64,000 nucleotides of DNA, from NCBI GenBank assembly GCA_030562195.1, contig JAUJPP010000012.1, forward strand, positions 10,540,001-10,604,000. Direction: 5' to 3'. The translations under genes and the position numbers were made by a program. Shown here in pieces: positions 12,545-22,764 of the stretch. The notes below the pieces were generated by a model. That model had not been told where the DNA came from. It ran no database searches and saw only the letters and a program-made list of their open reading frames with translations. Source of the stretch: Nipponacmea schrenckii. Taxonomy: Eukaryota; Mollusca; Gastropoda; Lottiidae. The stretch's first letter is position 1. Each line of letters begins with the position of its first letter.

Positions 12545-13535
12545 GGCGTTAATAAAAGACGGAATCCGCGGAATCCGTCTTTTATTCATCTGCAGAATCC
12601 TCTTTTATTAATGCCATGACACATAATCCGCGGAATACGCGTATTTTAAAAAAGCAGACCTCTATGGGTTACTAAAAGACGGATTCCACGTGACTATAAT
12701 CCGCAAAATTCGCGGATTTTTTTAAAAAGCAGTCCTCTAGTATACATGATTTCGAGAACTAGATACCTATGTAAATAACAAACTATACATAAATAATAGG
12801 CAAAGGCCCGTTATTACGGTTGTTACGGTTAGGTCTTAAAGTTTGACCTCCCATCGAACCATGTCCAATGATGTGTAGGCCTATGAAAGTTGAATTAAAG
12901 CAGATCGACTGACTGTATTATTTACATTTGATTGCACACCAAGTACACCCACCCCCTGTGGACCTAATGGACCTAATATTGGAAATCCTGGATCAGTCAT
13001 GCCACTCAGACTGGAAGTTTATGCTACAGTTGAGTTCCACATCGAGCTTACTTTCAGGGTTCCTCATAAGAACCGGCCTTCCATGAGTTGAATTCTCTTT
13101 ACCCTCGTCCAGAGTCTATAACCGCCGGCACTCTGACTCGGACGCCCTTTTCCCCGGCATTCAAAAACGTTTGGCGTGCCATATAAATTATTATGTCCGA
13201 GACATGGCGAATGTTGCCGACCTACGTTTCGCCGTACTATGCGAGTTGCTCGTCGGGGACCAGGCTAATGCTTTAAACCTAACCGGAACAACCGTAATAA
13301 AGTGTCGCCTTATGCCTATTCTTTATGCATAGTTTGTTATTTACATAGGTTTCTAGTTCTCGACATCATTTATTCTAGAGGACTGCTTTTTAAAAAAAAT
13401 CCGCGGATTCTGCAGATTATAGTCACGGCGTAGAGGGCTGCTTTTTAAAAATCCGCGGATTCCGCGGATTATGTGTCACAACATTTATAAAAGACGGATT
13501 CCGCTGAATTTTAAAAGCCGCATTACGGCTAACTG
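12545..13535. mobile_element. foldback element with arms of about 300 bp
   Basis: The left arm (about 12545-12860) and right arm (about 13280-13535) are inverted copies of each other. Shared blocks include GACGGATTCCGC-type stretches, CACATAATCCGCGGAAT, AAAAAGCAGTCCTCTAG, GAACTAGATACCTATGTAAAT and ATTACGGTTGTT. Inside each arm a CCGCGGAT/AAAAAGCAG motif is itself repeated. The loop of about 430 bp contains moderately GC-rich unique DNA without an open frame. The build is that of a foldback or long-TIR non-autonomous DNA transposon. No transposase and no clear target duplication were seen. Confidence 0.75.
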
Positions 13536-13616
13536 TAAAAGACTCTCTACCGATCACTAACACTTTTGAAATTTTCAGTGTCATTTCGGTAGCCTTTTAA
13601 AAATCTAACTTAAAAC

Positions 13617-13683
13617 ACCGTTTACACTACAAAAATTTATCTGTTCTTTGAACGGTTAGCATGAATTTTGTGTAGTGTAAACG
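13617..13683. repeat. perfect-looking palindrome, hAT-MITE-like
   Basis: ACCGTTTACACTACAAAAATT (13617 on) is matched in inverted form near 13661-13683, giving a hairpin with arms of about 20 bp and a loop of about 22 bases. The following 200 bp contain further ACCG/CGGT-rich short inverted segments up to about 13870. This fits one end of a decayed miniature inverted-repeat element. No protein is encoded. Confidence 0.55.
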
Positions 13684-13870
13684 GCCAAGCATTCTCCGAA
13701 CGGTTCCAATTCTGGCCCATCTTGAAGAGCTGGTCTCAGAACGGTTTCCAGACCGGACTTGATAAATTGCACGTAATATTGTTTTCGTGGGGTAAAATTT
13801 GTGATTTTATCACGGCCTGGTCCAGACCGAGAACGGAATACTTTTAAGCGGGTTGGTGTAAATGGGGATT

Positions 13871-14611
13871 AAGGTAAAGCATATTTCTGTGAAGTTCATG
13901 TTAAATTAAATGTATTTTTACCATTTGTTTAAAACAGACCAGCTATCAACAAAACAAACGTTATGGTAACCTATGAAGATGTAATTCATGTTTGATGTGG
14001 AAACGTAAACGAAACACGGATGTTATTTATTTGGAAGCTAAACACAGTTTGAGATGATTCGACCAATAATTTCTAAGTAACTCGACAAATTTCTCTTGTT
14101 ATTAAATCACATCTCATATACCACATAAAATAACACATTACAATATTTATTGTAGATACATTTCCTTGTTGGCTTATTGATTATAGAATTTGATATGATG
14201 TTCGGACATGCATATTATTAAAAGAAAATCCCAAAATTAAAAGTATATTTATGATTAATCTGCATGTACATGTCTTTCTCATAGATTTGTGTTTTCAATT
14301 TAGATACCTCACGAACAGAATTAAATTGGTTATTTCAGTTACCATAACAGTTGCTAGTCTTTGGCATTTCCAACAGCATATTCACGCTGTTGTTATTCTT
14401 ATTCATCAATTTGTTCATCATGTTTATTTAATATAAATTCATGATATTCTACAAAGATTAGTAACAATGGTGCGAGTTATTCATCTTATTTACTATACAT
14501 TGTATCATATTGTTCAACACATTCAGCAAAGATCGGATTAGTTGTTCATCACAATCGCTATCATATTCAACTACAATTTGAGCATTTTGTTCATCACAAT
14601 CAACAAGTTGT
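13871..14611. other. intergenic DNA left of the LTR retrotransposon
   Basis: No gene or repeat recognised. It ends with the 4-bp target site TTGT (14608-14611) that is duplicated on the far side of the LTR element. Confidence 0.5.
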
Positions 14612-15202
14612 TGTGACCATTTTTCATGTCCTGTACATGCCCGGCTTCCAGAATCGGTTATCCTTGATTAAATTTATTATCTTGTTTAACTTTAGTTACT
14701 TTTATGTTTTAATTTTCAATGATTCTGCCACAGTAAGGTTTACTGTATTTTTCAGTAAAGGGAGATAACCCTGTATTTTTATTCTTTTGGAAGAGTGACC
14801 CAAGCATGGGTCATTTTTATTTTCATAAATTTATATTTTCATAATATCAAGATTTGAATTTCCTTTCATATGATATGTGATTTGATAGGGTAGGGCTTGG
14901 GTTCGAATTTTAATTTAATTATTTCCTTTAAAAGAATACCAGGCAATTTCGGTTATGGGGGGTTTTGGACACTATAAATAAAGCTTAATTTTGTCCATTA
15001 AAAAACGAAGAATATGATGAGATGAAACTTTGTGAAAATAAGAAGTTCAATGTAAGTTACTATGTGTAAGTAACAGGATCTACAATCCTGACTACCCGTT
15101 TCCGCTCGGCGGGTATTCAACTGAATGTAATAAATATTTATATAGTCAAATTTAAATTGTGTGTCTCTCTCTTGTCCTGTTTTTGGGTGTCTGCGGGTAA
15201 CA
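14612..15202 (+). repeat. 5' LTR
   Basis: This is a 591-bp direct repeat of the 3' LTR, starting TG and ending CA as retroviral-type LTRs do. It contains a TATAAATAAA box at 14973-14982 that can serve as core promoter and whose AATAAA part can serve as polyadenylation signal. The preceding four bases TTGT are the target duplication. Confidence 0.93.
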
Positions 15203-15239
15203 CTAAGGATATAGAGAGATATATATAATTTATAATTTT

Positions 15240-15257
15240 TGGTGGCTGGAGTGGGAT
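15240..15257 (+). promoter_or_regulatory. possible tRNA primer-binding site
   Basis: TGGTGGCTGGAGTGGGATTC begins with TGG, as a site complementary to a tRNA 3' CCA end should. Its reverse complement reads like the T-arm and acceptor end of a tRNA (GAATCCCA...CCACCA). It lies 37 nt downstream of the LTR end, farther than usual. The tRNA was not identified. Confidence 0.4.
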
Positions 15258-15300
15258 TCATTCATTGGATTTTCTAACCGAAAATATTGGGGTAAGTAAT

Positions 15301-18300
15301 ATGACATCGATCAGGAATCTGGAAGAGGAGCTTCAGAGTTTGAAGTCGTCGTATGAACAAGACATACAGAGATTAGAAGAGATTATTAGTGAAGCTGAAA
15401 GCAAGCACAACACATCTTATTCATCTTCGTATATAGAGTTCATGCAAAGACAACAGACACAGAAACCTGATTTTGTTGACAATGAAATAACACCACAATT
15501 GTTTAGTGAATCATCACTCAGCAACATTCAGAATGGCCAAGGAATTACACCAAGGCGTACTGTTTCTTTCGAAGACGGAGAAACAGAAAACGATACACCA
15601 AATTCAAGACAATCTTCTCGAAACATTAATGATAGTACTTCATTGATCGGTCAACGTGGTTCATTGCAAACAAGTTCGATTAGTTCAGATGTTAGGAAAA
15701 GAGAAAATGGAACCGAACGAAATAACTTTGTGCACCCAAGATTACAGACAAAATGGACATCGACTCCTACTGGAAGATTGCCAACTTCAGCATCTTCAGA
15801 TTTAAATTCTCAGAATTCTTTTGCAGCAAGAGATCGTCAATCCTACCAAGTTTACAACAGAGGAATGGATCAACCATATTACAACTATAGTAGGAAACCC
15901 ATCATTATGCCGAATAAATACGATGGTTGTTCAAGTCTGGAAGATTATTTGATACAGTTTGAAGTTTCTGCCAGAATAAATAGATGGAACAATAGAGAAA
16001 AAGCAGAGTTTTTAGCTGTGAGTCTAATAGGGCCTGCTCAAGAATTACTTGGGACAGTTAGCCCCTACACGCTGCAGGAATATGAAGCTTTAGTAGAGGC
16101 TTTAAGGCAAAGATTTTCACCACCACAGTTGACCGAAATTTTCAAAGTGGAGCTACGCTCCAGGAAAAGACAACCAAAGGAAACATTGCCAGAATTTGCT
16201 CAAGCTGTTAGACGTTTAGTGAACTTAGCATATCCTCAGGCAACAACAGAGATGCGTGAAACACTAGCTTTAGATCATTTTATGGAAAACATTGGAAGTA
16301 TTCAAGTTAAAATGATGATTTACCAGAATAAACCCAGAGATTTGACAAGTGCTCTACACCAGGCATTATCATTAGAAGCTATTGAAAGAGCAGATATGAA
16401 TAGGAACGGACAATTTGCATTCCAGGTATCTTCTAATAAGGAGAGGGATGACCCCAAGAAAACCTTAAAGCAGGACAAACCAAAGCATAGGAAGAATGAA
16501 AAATCTTTGGAAGAAAATCATCAAGATGATTCCAATAAAGAAGAAATTAGACGGCTGAAAGAAGAGATTGAACAATTGAAGGAAATTTTGAAAGATTTTA
16601 GAGTCAAGAACAAAACTACAGACCAGCAACCAATCACACGACCGCCACTATCATCGATAACTTGTTGGACTTGCATGGAGAAGGGACATTATGCATCATC
16701 ATGTCCTAATAGATCGTACGCAAGTAAGCATCAGAATGCAAACGTGAACAGTGTGGTGTCTGAAGAACAAACGAATGGTGACTCGATTAGAACAGTTGGA
16801 TTTGCTACACCTTTTGCGAACGGATTGTATGTAAATGGTACATTGGAGGGTTTGAAGACGGAACATCTCATTGACACAGGTGCTAGTCTTACCATGATAT
16901 CTACAGATTATTATGAAAAGCTTCCTTACAAACCAGATTTGAGTCCGGTAAGAGTGAAAGTGATCCAAGCAGATGGGACACCTATGGAAATAAGACGCAA
17001 AGCAACCCTTAAAGTAGAAGTTGGGACAGTCTCCTTGGAAGTAAAGTGTGCAGTAGTAAAGATGGAGGCAGATGTGATTCTTGGACTGGATTTTCTGATG
17101 GAGAATGAGATGGTTCTTGATATGTTTCGAAGAACACTGTATTATAGGGGATATGAGATCCAATGTTTTATAAAAGGAGGACAAGGTATCTACCGAGTGA
17201 AAGCTAAAGAAAGTTTGGTGATTAAACCGAATACAGAAGAAGTGATAACGGCGAAACTCTCAGGGAATACAGATATGCCACTACCATTTGAAGGTATTGT
17301 AGAAAGATTGGAGTTACCTCCACCTGAGTTACCTATGGTAGGTAGAACTTTGGTGAGACCCTCTGATGCAGGAGATGTAGTATTACGCATACTGAATCCA
17401 ACGCCAGAGGAAAAAGTGATCAAAGAAAATACAACCATTGCAGTAATGGAAGCACCCTCGCGAATTAGTTCGTTTGAGAATATTGATGAAGATGGAGCTT
17501 GTGATAATAAACTAATCACAGAATTACTGAATTCAAGCAAACAGCGATTGACAGACATAGAATACCAGAAGGCTTCAGAGATGTTGAAGAACAAAATTTC
17601 TGCTTTTGCCAAAACAGAAGAGGATTTAGGAAGAACCAATGTGGTGGAACATTCTATTGATACCAATGGGTCACAACCAATTAGACAACAAATGAGAAGG
17701 ATGCCGTATTCATCCAGAGAGGAAGTGAGAAAGCATTTACAGGAGATGACTGATAGAGACCTTATAGAAGAATCAAGTGGATCCTGGTCGTCACCGATAA
17801 TTCTTGTAACTAAGAAAGATGGTACAACTCGTTTCTGCGTAGATTACCGTAAGATCAATCAAACCATTTCCCATGATGCATATCCACTTCCAAGGATAGA
17901 TGACTCCTTAGATTGTCTGGCTGGATCCAAATGGCTGTCATGCTTGGACCTCATGAGTGGATTTTTCCAAGTGCCTCTTAAATCTGGAGATCGTGAAAAG
18001 ACAGCATTTTCTACTCCTTTTGGTCTCTATCAATTCAAAGTTATGCCCATGGGGCTATCCAACAGTCCGGCTACATTTGAAAGACTAATGGAAAAAGTGT
18101 TGTCAGGTCTTCATTGGAGAACCTGTTTGATTTATCTTGATGATATTATTGTGTTTGCTGCTACAGTTGAAGAGCATATTGATCGTTTAGCAGAAGTTTT
18201 AGATAGAATAATTAAAGCAGGTCTGAAGCTCAAACCCAAAAAGTGTCAATTGTTTGCCACAGAGGTAAAATACTTAGGTTACATAGTTGGGGAACGTGGT

Positions 18301-19317
18301 TTACAAACGGATCCAGCTAAAATTGCAGCTGTTAAAGACTGGCCCGTACCAAAATGTCTTACAGAAGTTCGCAGCTTTTTAGGTTTATGTAGTTATTACA
18401 GAAGGTTTGTTCTTGGTTTCTCTACAATTGCAGAACCACTCAACAGACTTACAGACAAGTCCTCAGTTTTTAATTGGAATGATTCCTGTCAACAGGCTTT
18501 TGAATGTTTGAAGAATTCTTTGATAACTGCACCTATATTAGCACATCCTGATCCTTCCAAAGAATATATATTGGATACTGATGCAAGTGACACTGGTATA
18601 GCTGTGTTGAGTCAAGTGGGCGAAAATAATGAAGAAAGACCAGTGGCATTTTCAAGTAAGACATTGAGTAAATCTCAAAGACAATATTGTACAACACGGA
18701 AAGAATTGTATGCTGTTGTATATTTTCTACAACATTATAGACCATATTTGTATGGACACAAATTTACACTGAGGACCGACCATGCTAGTCTAAGATGGTT
18801 GGTGAACTTTAAGAACCCAAATGGGCAACTAGCAAGATGGTTACAAGTCGTAGCTGACTACCAGTTTAGTATTGTTCACCGTCCAGGGAAACTTCACAAT
18901 AATGCGGATGGACTTTCCAGAAAGCATTGCCCGTTGTGTCACTGTTTTGATGAGAATGAAGATGATGGAGATACAAGAAGTATCAATATTTTACAAATGA
19001 TCCCCGATGTAGATGAAATGCAGAGATTACAATTGGAAGATCCTGTTCTATCCAAAGTCATTTCCTGGTTTGAATCAGGAAAACCATCATGGGATGAAGT
19101 ATCTGGAGAATCAAGAGAATTAAAAGCATTGTGGGCTCAATGGAAGCAACTTTCCATGAAGAATAACCTCCTTGTTAGACGCTGGGTTCCTGTGGGCGAC
19201 CAGGATGACAACTTTAAAATAATAGTTCCTTCATTTTCTAGGGACAATCTTTGGAATTGGTGCATGATATTCCAGCTGGTGGACATCTTGGAGAAGATAA
19301 AACTTATTCTAAGATAA
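15301..19317 (+). CDS. gag-pol of the Ty3/gypsy element (gag, protease, RT, RNase H)
   Basis: One open frame codes for gag and most of pol. The first in-frame ATG is at 15301, so about 1338 residues; the frame is open from 15265. In order it has an N-terminal coiled stretch, a capsid-type region (about 15900-16400), and a CX2CX4HX4C zinc knuckle (CWTCMEKGHYASSC, about 16660-16710). Then come an aspartic protease with DTGAS (near 16870) and ILGLDF, reverse transcriptase with FCVDYRKIN and the YLDD active site (near 18131), and RNase H with DTDASDTG (near 18575) and RKELYAVV. Gag and pol share one frame without a stop or shift. The frame runs out at 19317, just inside the integrase zinc domain, because of a one-base shift near 19245. 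The intact enzyme would continue into the next entry. Confidence 0.93.
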   Translation: MTSIRNLEEELQSLKSSYEQDIQRLEEIISEAESKHNTSYSSSYIEFMQRQQTQKPDFVDNEITPQLFSESSLSNIQNGQGITPRRTVSFEDGETENDTPNSRQSSRNINDSTSLIGQRGSLQTSSISSDVRKRENGTERNNFVHPRLQTKWTSTPTGRLPTSASSDLNSQNSFAARDRQSYQVYNRGMDQPYYNYSRKPIIMPNKYDGCSSLEDYLIQFEVSARINRWNNREKAEFLAVSLIGPAQELLGTVSPYTLQEYEALVEALRQRFSPPQLTEIFKVELRSRKRQPKETLPEFAQAVRRLVNLAYPQATTEMRETLALDHFMENIGSIQVKMMIYQNKPRDLTSALHQALSLEAIERADMNRNGQFAFQVSSNKERDDPKKTLKQDKPKHRKNEKSLEENHQDDSNKEEIRRLKEEIEQLKEILKDFRVKNKTTDQQPITRPPLSSITCWTCMEKGHYASSCPNRSYASKHQNANVNSVVSEEQTNGDSIRTVGFATPFANGLYVNGTLEGLKTEHLIDTGASLTMISTDYYEKLPYKPDLSPVRVKVIQADGTPMEIRRKATLKVEVGTVSLEVKCAVVKMEADVILGLDFLMENEMVLDMFRRTLYYRGYEIQCFIKGGQGIYRVKAKESLVIKPNTEEVITAKLSGNTDMPLPFEGIVERLELPPPELPMVGRTLVRPSDAGDVVLRILNPTPEEKVIKENTTIAVMEAPSRISSFENIDEDGACDNKLITELLNSSKQRLTDIEYQKASEMLKNKISAFAKTEEDLGRTNVVEHSIDTNGSQPIRQQMRRMPYSSREEVRKHLQEMTDRDLIEESSGSWSSPIILVTKKDGTTRFCVDYRKINQTISHDAYPLPRIDDSLDCLAGSKWLSCLDLMSGFFQVPLKSGDREKTAFSTPFGLYQFKVMPMGLSNSPATFERLMEKVLSGLHWRTCLIYLDDIIVFAATVEEHIDRLAEVLDRIIKAGLKLKPKKCQLFATEVKYLGYIVGERGLQTDPAKIAAVKDWPVPKCLTEVRSFLGLCSYYRRFVLGFSTIAEPLNRLTDKSSVFNWNDSCQQAFECLKNSLITAPILAHPDPSKEYILDTDASDTGIAVLSQVGENNEERPVAFSSKTLSKSQRQYCTTRKELYAVVYFLQHYRPYLYGHKFTLRTDHASLRWLVNFKNPNGQLARWLQVVADYQFSIVHRPGKLHNNADGLSRKHCPLCHCFDENEDDGDTRSINILQMIPDVDEMQRLQLEDPVLSKVISWFESGKPSWDEVSGESRELKALWAQWKQLSMKNNLLVRRWVPVGDQDDNFKIIVPSFSRDNLWNWCMIFQLVDILEKIKLILR

Positions 19318-19886
19318 GTCAATCCTTCTATTGGCCTGGATTACGGGATCATGTACGTAATTGGGTTCGTACGTGTGAATCCTGTGCGCGGAGGAAAAAT
19401 CCAAGTAGGCGAGCGAGAGGAAAGCTGAAACCATCTGCATCTGGTTATCCAATGGAGAGGATAGCTGTGGATATAATGGGTCCAATGATGGATAGTAAGA
19501 GAGGAAATCGCTATATTGTGGTAGTCCAAGATTACTTCACAAAGTGGGTAGAAGTAATTCCCACTTCTGATGTTTTGGCGCCTACCGTAGCAAACGCTTT
19601 AATGACTTTCATTGTGCGTTTTGGAGTTCCAGGTAGTATACACTCAGATCAAGGAGTACAGTTTGAGTCAGAACTCTTTCAAGAACTTTGTACTTTACTT
19701 GGAGTAACTAAGACCAGGACCACACCCTATCAGCCAGCATCTGATGGTCAAGTGGAGCGTTTCAATCGCACTATACAGAGCATGATTAGTCATTTTATAG
19801 GAGAGTATCATGACGATTGGGATGATTATTTGGATCTGGTATGCTGGGCTTATCGTTCAACTCCGGAAGCCTCTTTACTGCAGTAG
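19251..19886 (+). pseudogene. integrase part of pol, frameshifted
   Basis: This frame carries the integrase HHCC zinc domain (HDIPAGGHLGEDKTY, then TCESCARRK) and the DDE-type core: DIMGPM, HSDQGVQFESELF and the glutamate in SDGQVERFNRT. The frame overlaps the end of gag-pol, so a single-base insertion or loss near 19245 separates integrase from the rest of pol. It ends at 19886 shortly after CWAYRSTPEAS. Relatives have about 40-45 more residues here, so sequence is missing at this junction. The catalytic residues are present, but the protein is broken at both ends. Confidence 0.88.
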
Positions 19887-20329
19887 AATACGTAAACAGA
19901 CTTATCAGGCGTATGGATACTGTCTTTGAAGCTGCTGGGTCAATACTTAAAAAATCTTCAGAAAGGGCCAAGAAGAGATATGATCAGCATGCAAACCAAC
20001 ATGAATTTTCCGAAGGATCGAGAGTTTGGGTATACATACCTCGGAAGAGACCTGGTTTGATTGGCAAGTTTCAACAATTTTGGACTGGACCATATATTGT
20101 TTGTGCAAAGATTGCAGATCTAGTAGAGAAACTTGATGATGGTCACAGATTAGTTATCCATCATGATAAATTAAAGTTATGTTGGTAGAATAAATAATAA
20201 ACCTCATACTGATCAAGAAGAGAATATAGAACCAGAGGAAGAAACTGATGCGGTTCCACCAGATATTCCAGATGATGTCATCCGAACTCTCACCAGACAA
20301 ATAAAGCCTCCAGTTCGCTATCAATAATT
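19866..20329 (+). pseudogene. integrase C-terminal region, frameshifted
   Basis: After the junction near 19875 the sequence resumes in another frame with a helical stretch (EYVNRLIRRMDTVFEA) and a GPY/F-type module (GKFQQFWTGPYIV), closing at 20188. A further one-base shift near 20185 opens the natural tail, which is acidic and ends with a TLTRQIKPPVRYQ-type sequence before a TAA at about 20327-20329. This tail is typical of gypsy integrases. The piece therefore holds the last of at least three lesions in pol. Confidence 0.8.
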
Positions 20330-20417
20330 ATTCCTATTATTCTTATCAATGTGTGAGTGGGTGTGTATGCGAGAGTATATATTAATAATCATTGTTTAAT
20401 TTTAGAATATATACAAA

Positions 20418-21630
20418 ATGAGTGAAAAAGACAGAGTAAGAAGTGTATGCAGAGCAGCAGTTTATTTGAAAAGTGACAGAGAGTCTAGTACAGAGAGAGA
20501 GAGAGATATAATGATAGACGACGTAGTAGCGATAGATATGATTCCAGAAGAAGAGAGAGGTTCCAAAGAAATGACAGAGGAAGGGGAGATTATTATGATC
20601 GAAGAAGTCGAGATGAGAGAAGGTTTGGGATCCACAGACATGGTATGGAGGGTAGAGATAGGAGGCCAGAAGGCAGTGATAGGAATAGAATTGAGAAGCA
20701 TGTTGAACAGAAAAGAGAAATTACAGATGGGAAGAAATTAAACAAGAGTTCAGAACTAGAGAAAAGAGTAGAGATTGGAAGTGATGAAGCTATACAACAA
20801 AAGAATGTTGTTGTTAAGAATATGGACAAGAATATGTCAGTAGCCGATAGTAAACAGGATAAAGAGTCATTAGATGAGAGTGGAAGAAAAGAAGAGATAA
20901 TGGAAGTGAGTGAAGATCAAGAAAGAGGTGGTTTGTTTGAGTTAGAAGAAAGAGAAGGGAACCATATTGAAATTATACCACAAGCTGAACTAGCAAAGAT
21001 GGCTTTCCCATTCTTTTGTGAAGAATGCAGAAGTCTTTTCGCCACAGAAGAAGATTTAGTGAAACATGAAAAGATTTACCATTATCAGCCTCAGAATGTG
21101 ACAACTCCTCCAATCCTTTCTGAAGATTTTTGCAAGGAATGTCGAATTAATGCCTGTGGTGAGAAGTTTAAGACCAGATTTGATTACAATTGGAGAAGAC
21201 ATATGCTAGTTCATCTACCAAAAGGAAATAAGTACAACCAGGCACTGGAAGCCTTTGTGAAAAGTCAAATCAGAGATGTTGATAAGATTGATGATGAGGA
21301 TAGCGAAGATGATTTAGAACCTGTGATGCCACCAGTAAATTTGGTTACACATACGTCATCACCTGTATTAAAGGATGCTGTGGAATGTAAGGTCAGCGAT
21401 AAAATTGTTTCTGGTAGTAATGGAGAAACCAAGTCATATTCCGTGATACCCAGATGGGCACAAGAGGTCTCTACTTATAAGGTGAAAGGACAAAAGAAGA
21501 CTCTACAAAGACATACCACTTACTATCAGACCATTTTTGGCCAAAAGATCTACCTCCACCACCACCTATTGAAATAGCAGAAGAAAAGCGATTGCGAGAA
21601 GCTGTTAGAACGACTGGAGAAGATGATTGA
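20418..21630 (+). pseudogene. third ORF of the LTR element with zinc fingers, frameshifted
   Basis: Between pol and the 3' LTR lies an extra coding unit. An ATG at 20418 (MSEKDRVRSV) opens a frame that becomes senseless after a GA dinucleotide run (about 20491-20506). The plus-one frame from there is rich in RS/RD/RE dipeptides and runs on to 21577, so slippage in the GA tract probably broke the ORF. Then follow an acidic charged region (about 20750-20990) and a C2H2 finger (CEECRSLFATEEDLVKHEKIYH, about 21016-21083). A second, atypical cysteine/histidine cluster follows (CKEC, then RRHMLVH, about 21128-21215). Near 21480-21500 another shift seems to have occurred, as a different frame then gives a proline run and an acidic end with TGA at about 21628-21630. 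No hydrophobic envelope-like segment was seen, so it is not an env gene. Its role is unknown; nucleic-acid binding is inferred. Confidence 0.75.
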
Positions 21631-22076
21631 AGATTGTATTTGTTGATCGATCGAGGGCGATCGATTCTCGGAGTCGTGGGTAGTGTGACCATTTTTCATG
21701 TCCTGTACATGCCCCGGCTTCCAGAATCGGTTGTCCTTGATTAAATTTATTTTCTTGTTTAACTTTAGTTACTTTTATGTTTTATTTTTCAATGATTCTG
21801 CCACAGTAAGGTTTACTGTATTTTTCAGTAAAGGGAGATAACCCTGTATTTTTATTCTTTTGGAAGAGTGACCCAAGCATGGGTCATTTTTATTTTCATA
21901 AATTTATATTTTCATAATATCAAGCTCTGAATTTCCTTTCATATGATATGTGATTTGATAGGGTAGGGCTTGGGTTCGAATTTTAATTTAATTATTTCCT
22001 TTAAAAGAATACCAGGCAATTTTGGTTATGGGGGGTTTTGGACACTATAAATAAAGCTTAATTTTGTCCATTAAAA

Positions 22077-22312
22077 TTCAATGCACCGAATTGAAACCAT
22101 CTCGTAAGACATTGACGGACTACCTGGAAACCAACGGCATACCAATCACCATACAGAATATTTTGGCTCCACCCACGGACCACTGGTACAAAATAATGGA
22201 ACTCATCTACCAATTTATTACCACATCTGTTTTAAACAGATAACCTAAGTTTCTTTTAAAATCTATATAATCAATTTTCAAAACAAGTTTCATAGCAGAA
22301 ACAAAAGAGAAC

Positions 22313-22346
<34 letters not shown>

Positions 22347-22764
22347 GGTGAAAGCTTTCTTCTCTTCTTCTCTCCTTTCTCACGTCTCCTTTTCTTCTTT
22401 CTTTTAGGTCTTCAACTCTTCCAAGCACAGACAGATAATCAAACCAAACCAAACCAAACCAAACCAAACCAACAACCACCAACAACAACCACCATGATCA
22501 TAAGGAGTTTTGGAAGAAAGTAGAAGACTGAATCACTCACGCCACACCATCCAGGGCCGAGTTTCACCGCCATGACATTCGTTCCGACCAGATCGTACGA
22601 TTTCTCAAACCACCACCAAACCAACAGTTTTCTAAATCATCCTATTGATTCTAAATCCACTAACAACGACGACCAAAGTGCAACTACCTAGTTTGCGATA
22701 TCAGCAATTGCTGGAAGCGAACGTTAACTCGCCATTTACCGGCGAGGTAAGATTCATTCATTCA
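22077..22764. mobile_element. 688-bp insertion inside the 3' LTR with 11-bp target duplication
   Basis: GTCCATTAAAA occurs at 22066-22076 and again at 22765-22775, but only once in the 5' LTR, so the DNA between is a later insertion. It contains a short coding-like stretch (22080-22240), a T run of about 27 (about 22319-22346), a pyrimidine-rich tract, an AAACC pentanucleotide array (about 22441-22475), and a further short open stretch ending at GAG/GTAAG (22743-22750). No transposase or terminal inverted repeat was seen. An 11-bp duplication fits retroposition or an LTR-like or hAT-like event. The origin is unknown. Confidence 0.75.
22081..22242 (+). pseudogene. NDC80-like coding fragment in the insertion
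   Basis: One frame reads CTELKPSRKTLTDYLETNG, then IQNILAPPTDHWYKIMELIYQF, and ends at TAA at about 22240. The pattern (YLETNG, a short loop, L-APP, a helix with KIMELIYQF) resembles the N-terminal calponin-homology-type region of the kinetochore protein NDC80/HEC1, where FLTENG is followed by LQAPS and a helix ending in FLYGF. It is only about 50 residues, without start or splice donor, so it is a captured fragment at most. The match is from memory of the family and moderate. Confidence 0.4.

Noticed and set aside
15265..15300. Upstream extension of gag
   Set aside because: The frame is open but begins at TTG and contains no ATG before 15301; 15301 is the simplest start.
16699..17666. Long minus-strand frames inside gag-pol
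   Set aside because: They are antisense shadows of the protease/RT coding sequence, with no family signature.
22207..22624. Minus-strand frames rich in lysine or tryptophan/glycine
   Set aside because: They are products of the T run and the AAACC pentanucleotide array.
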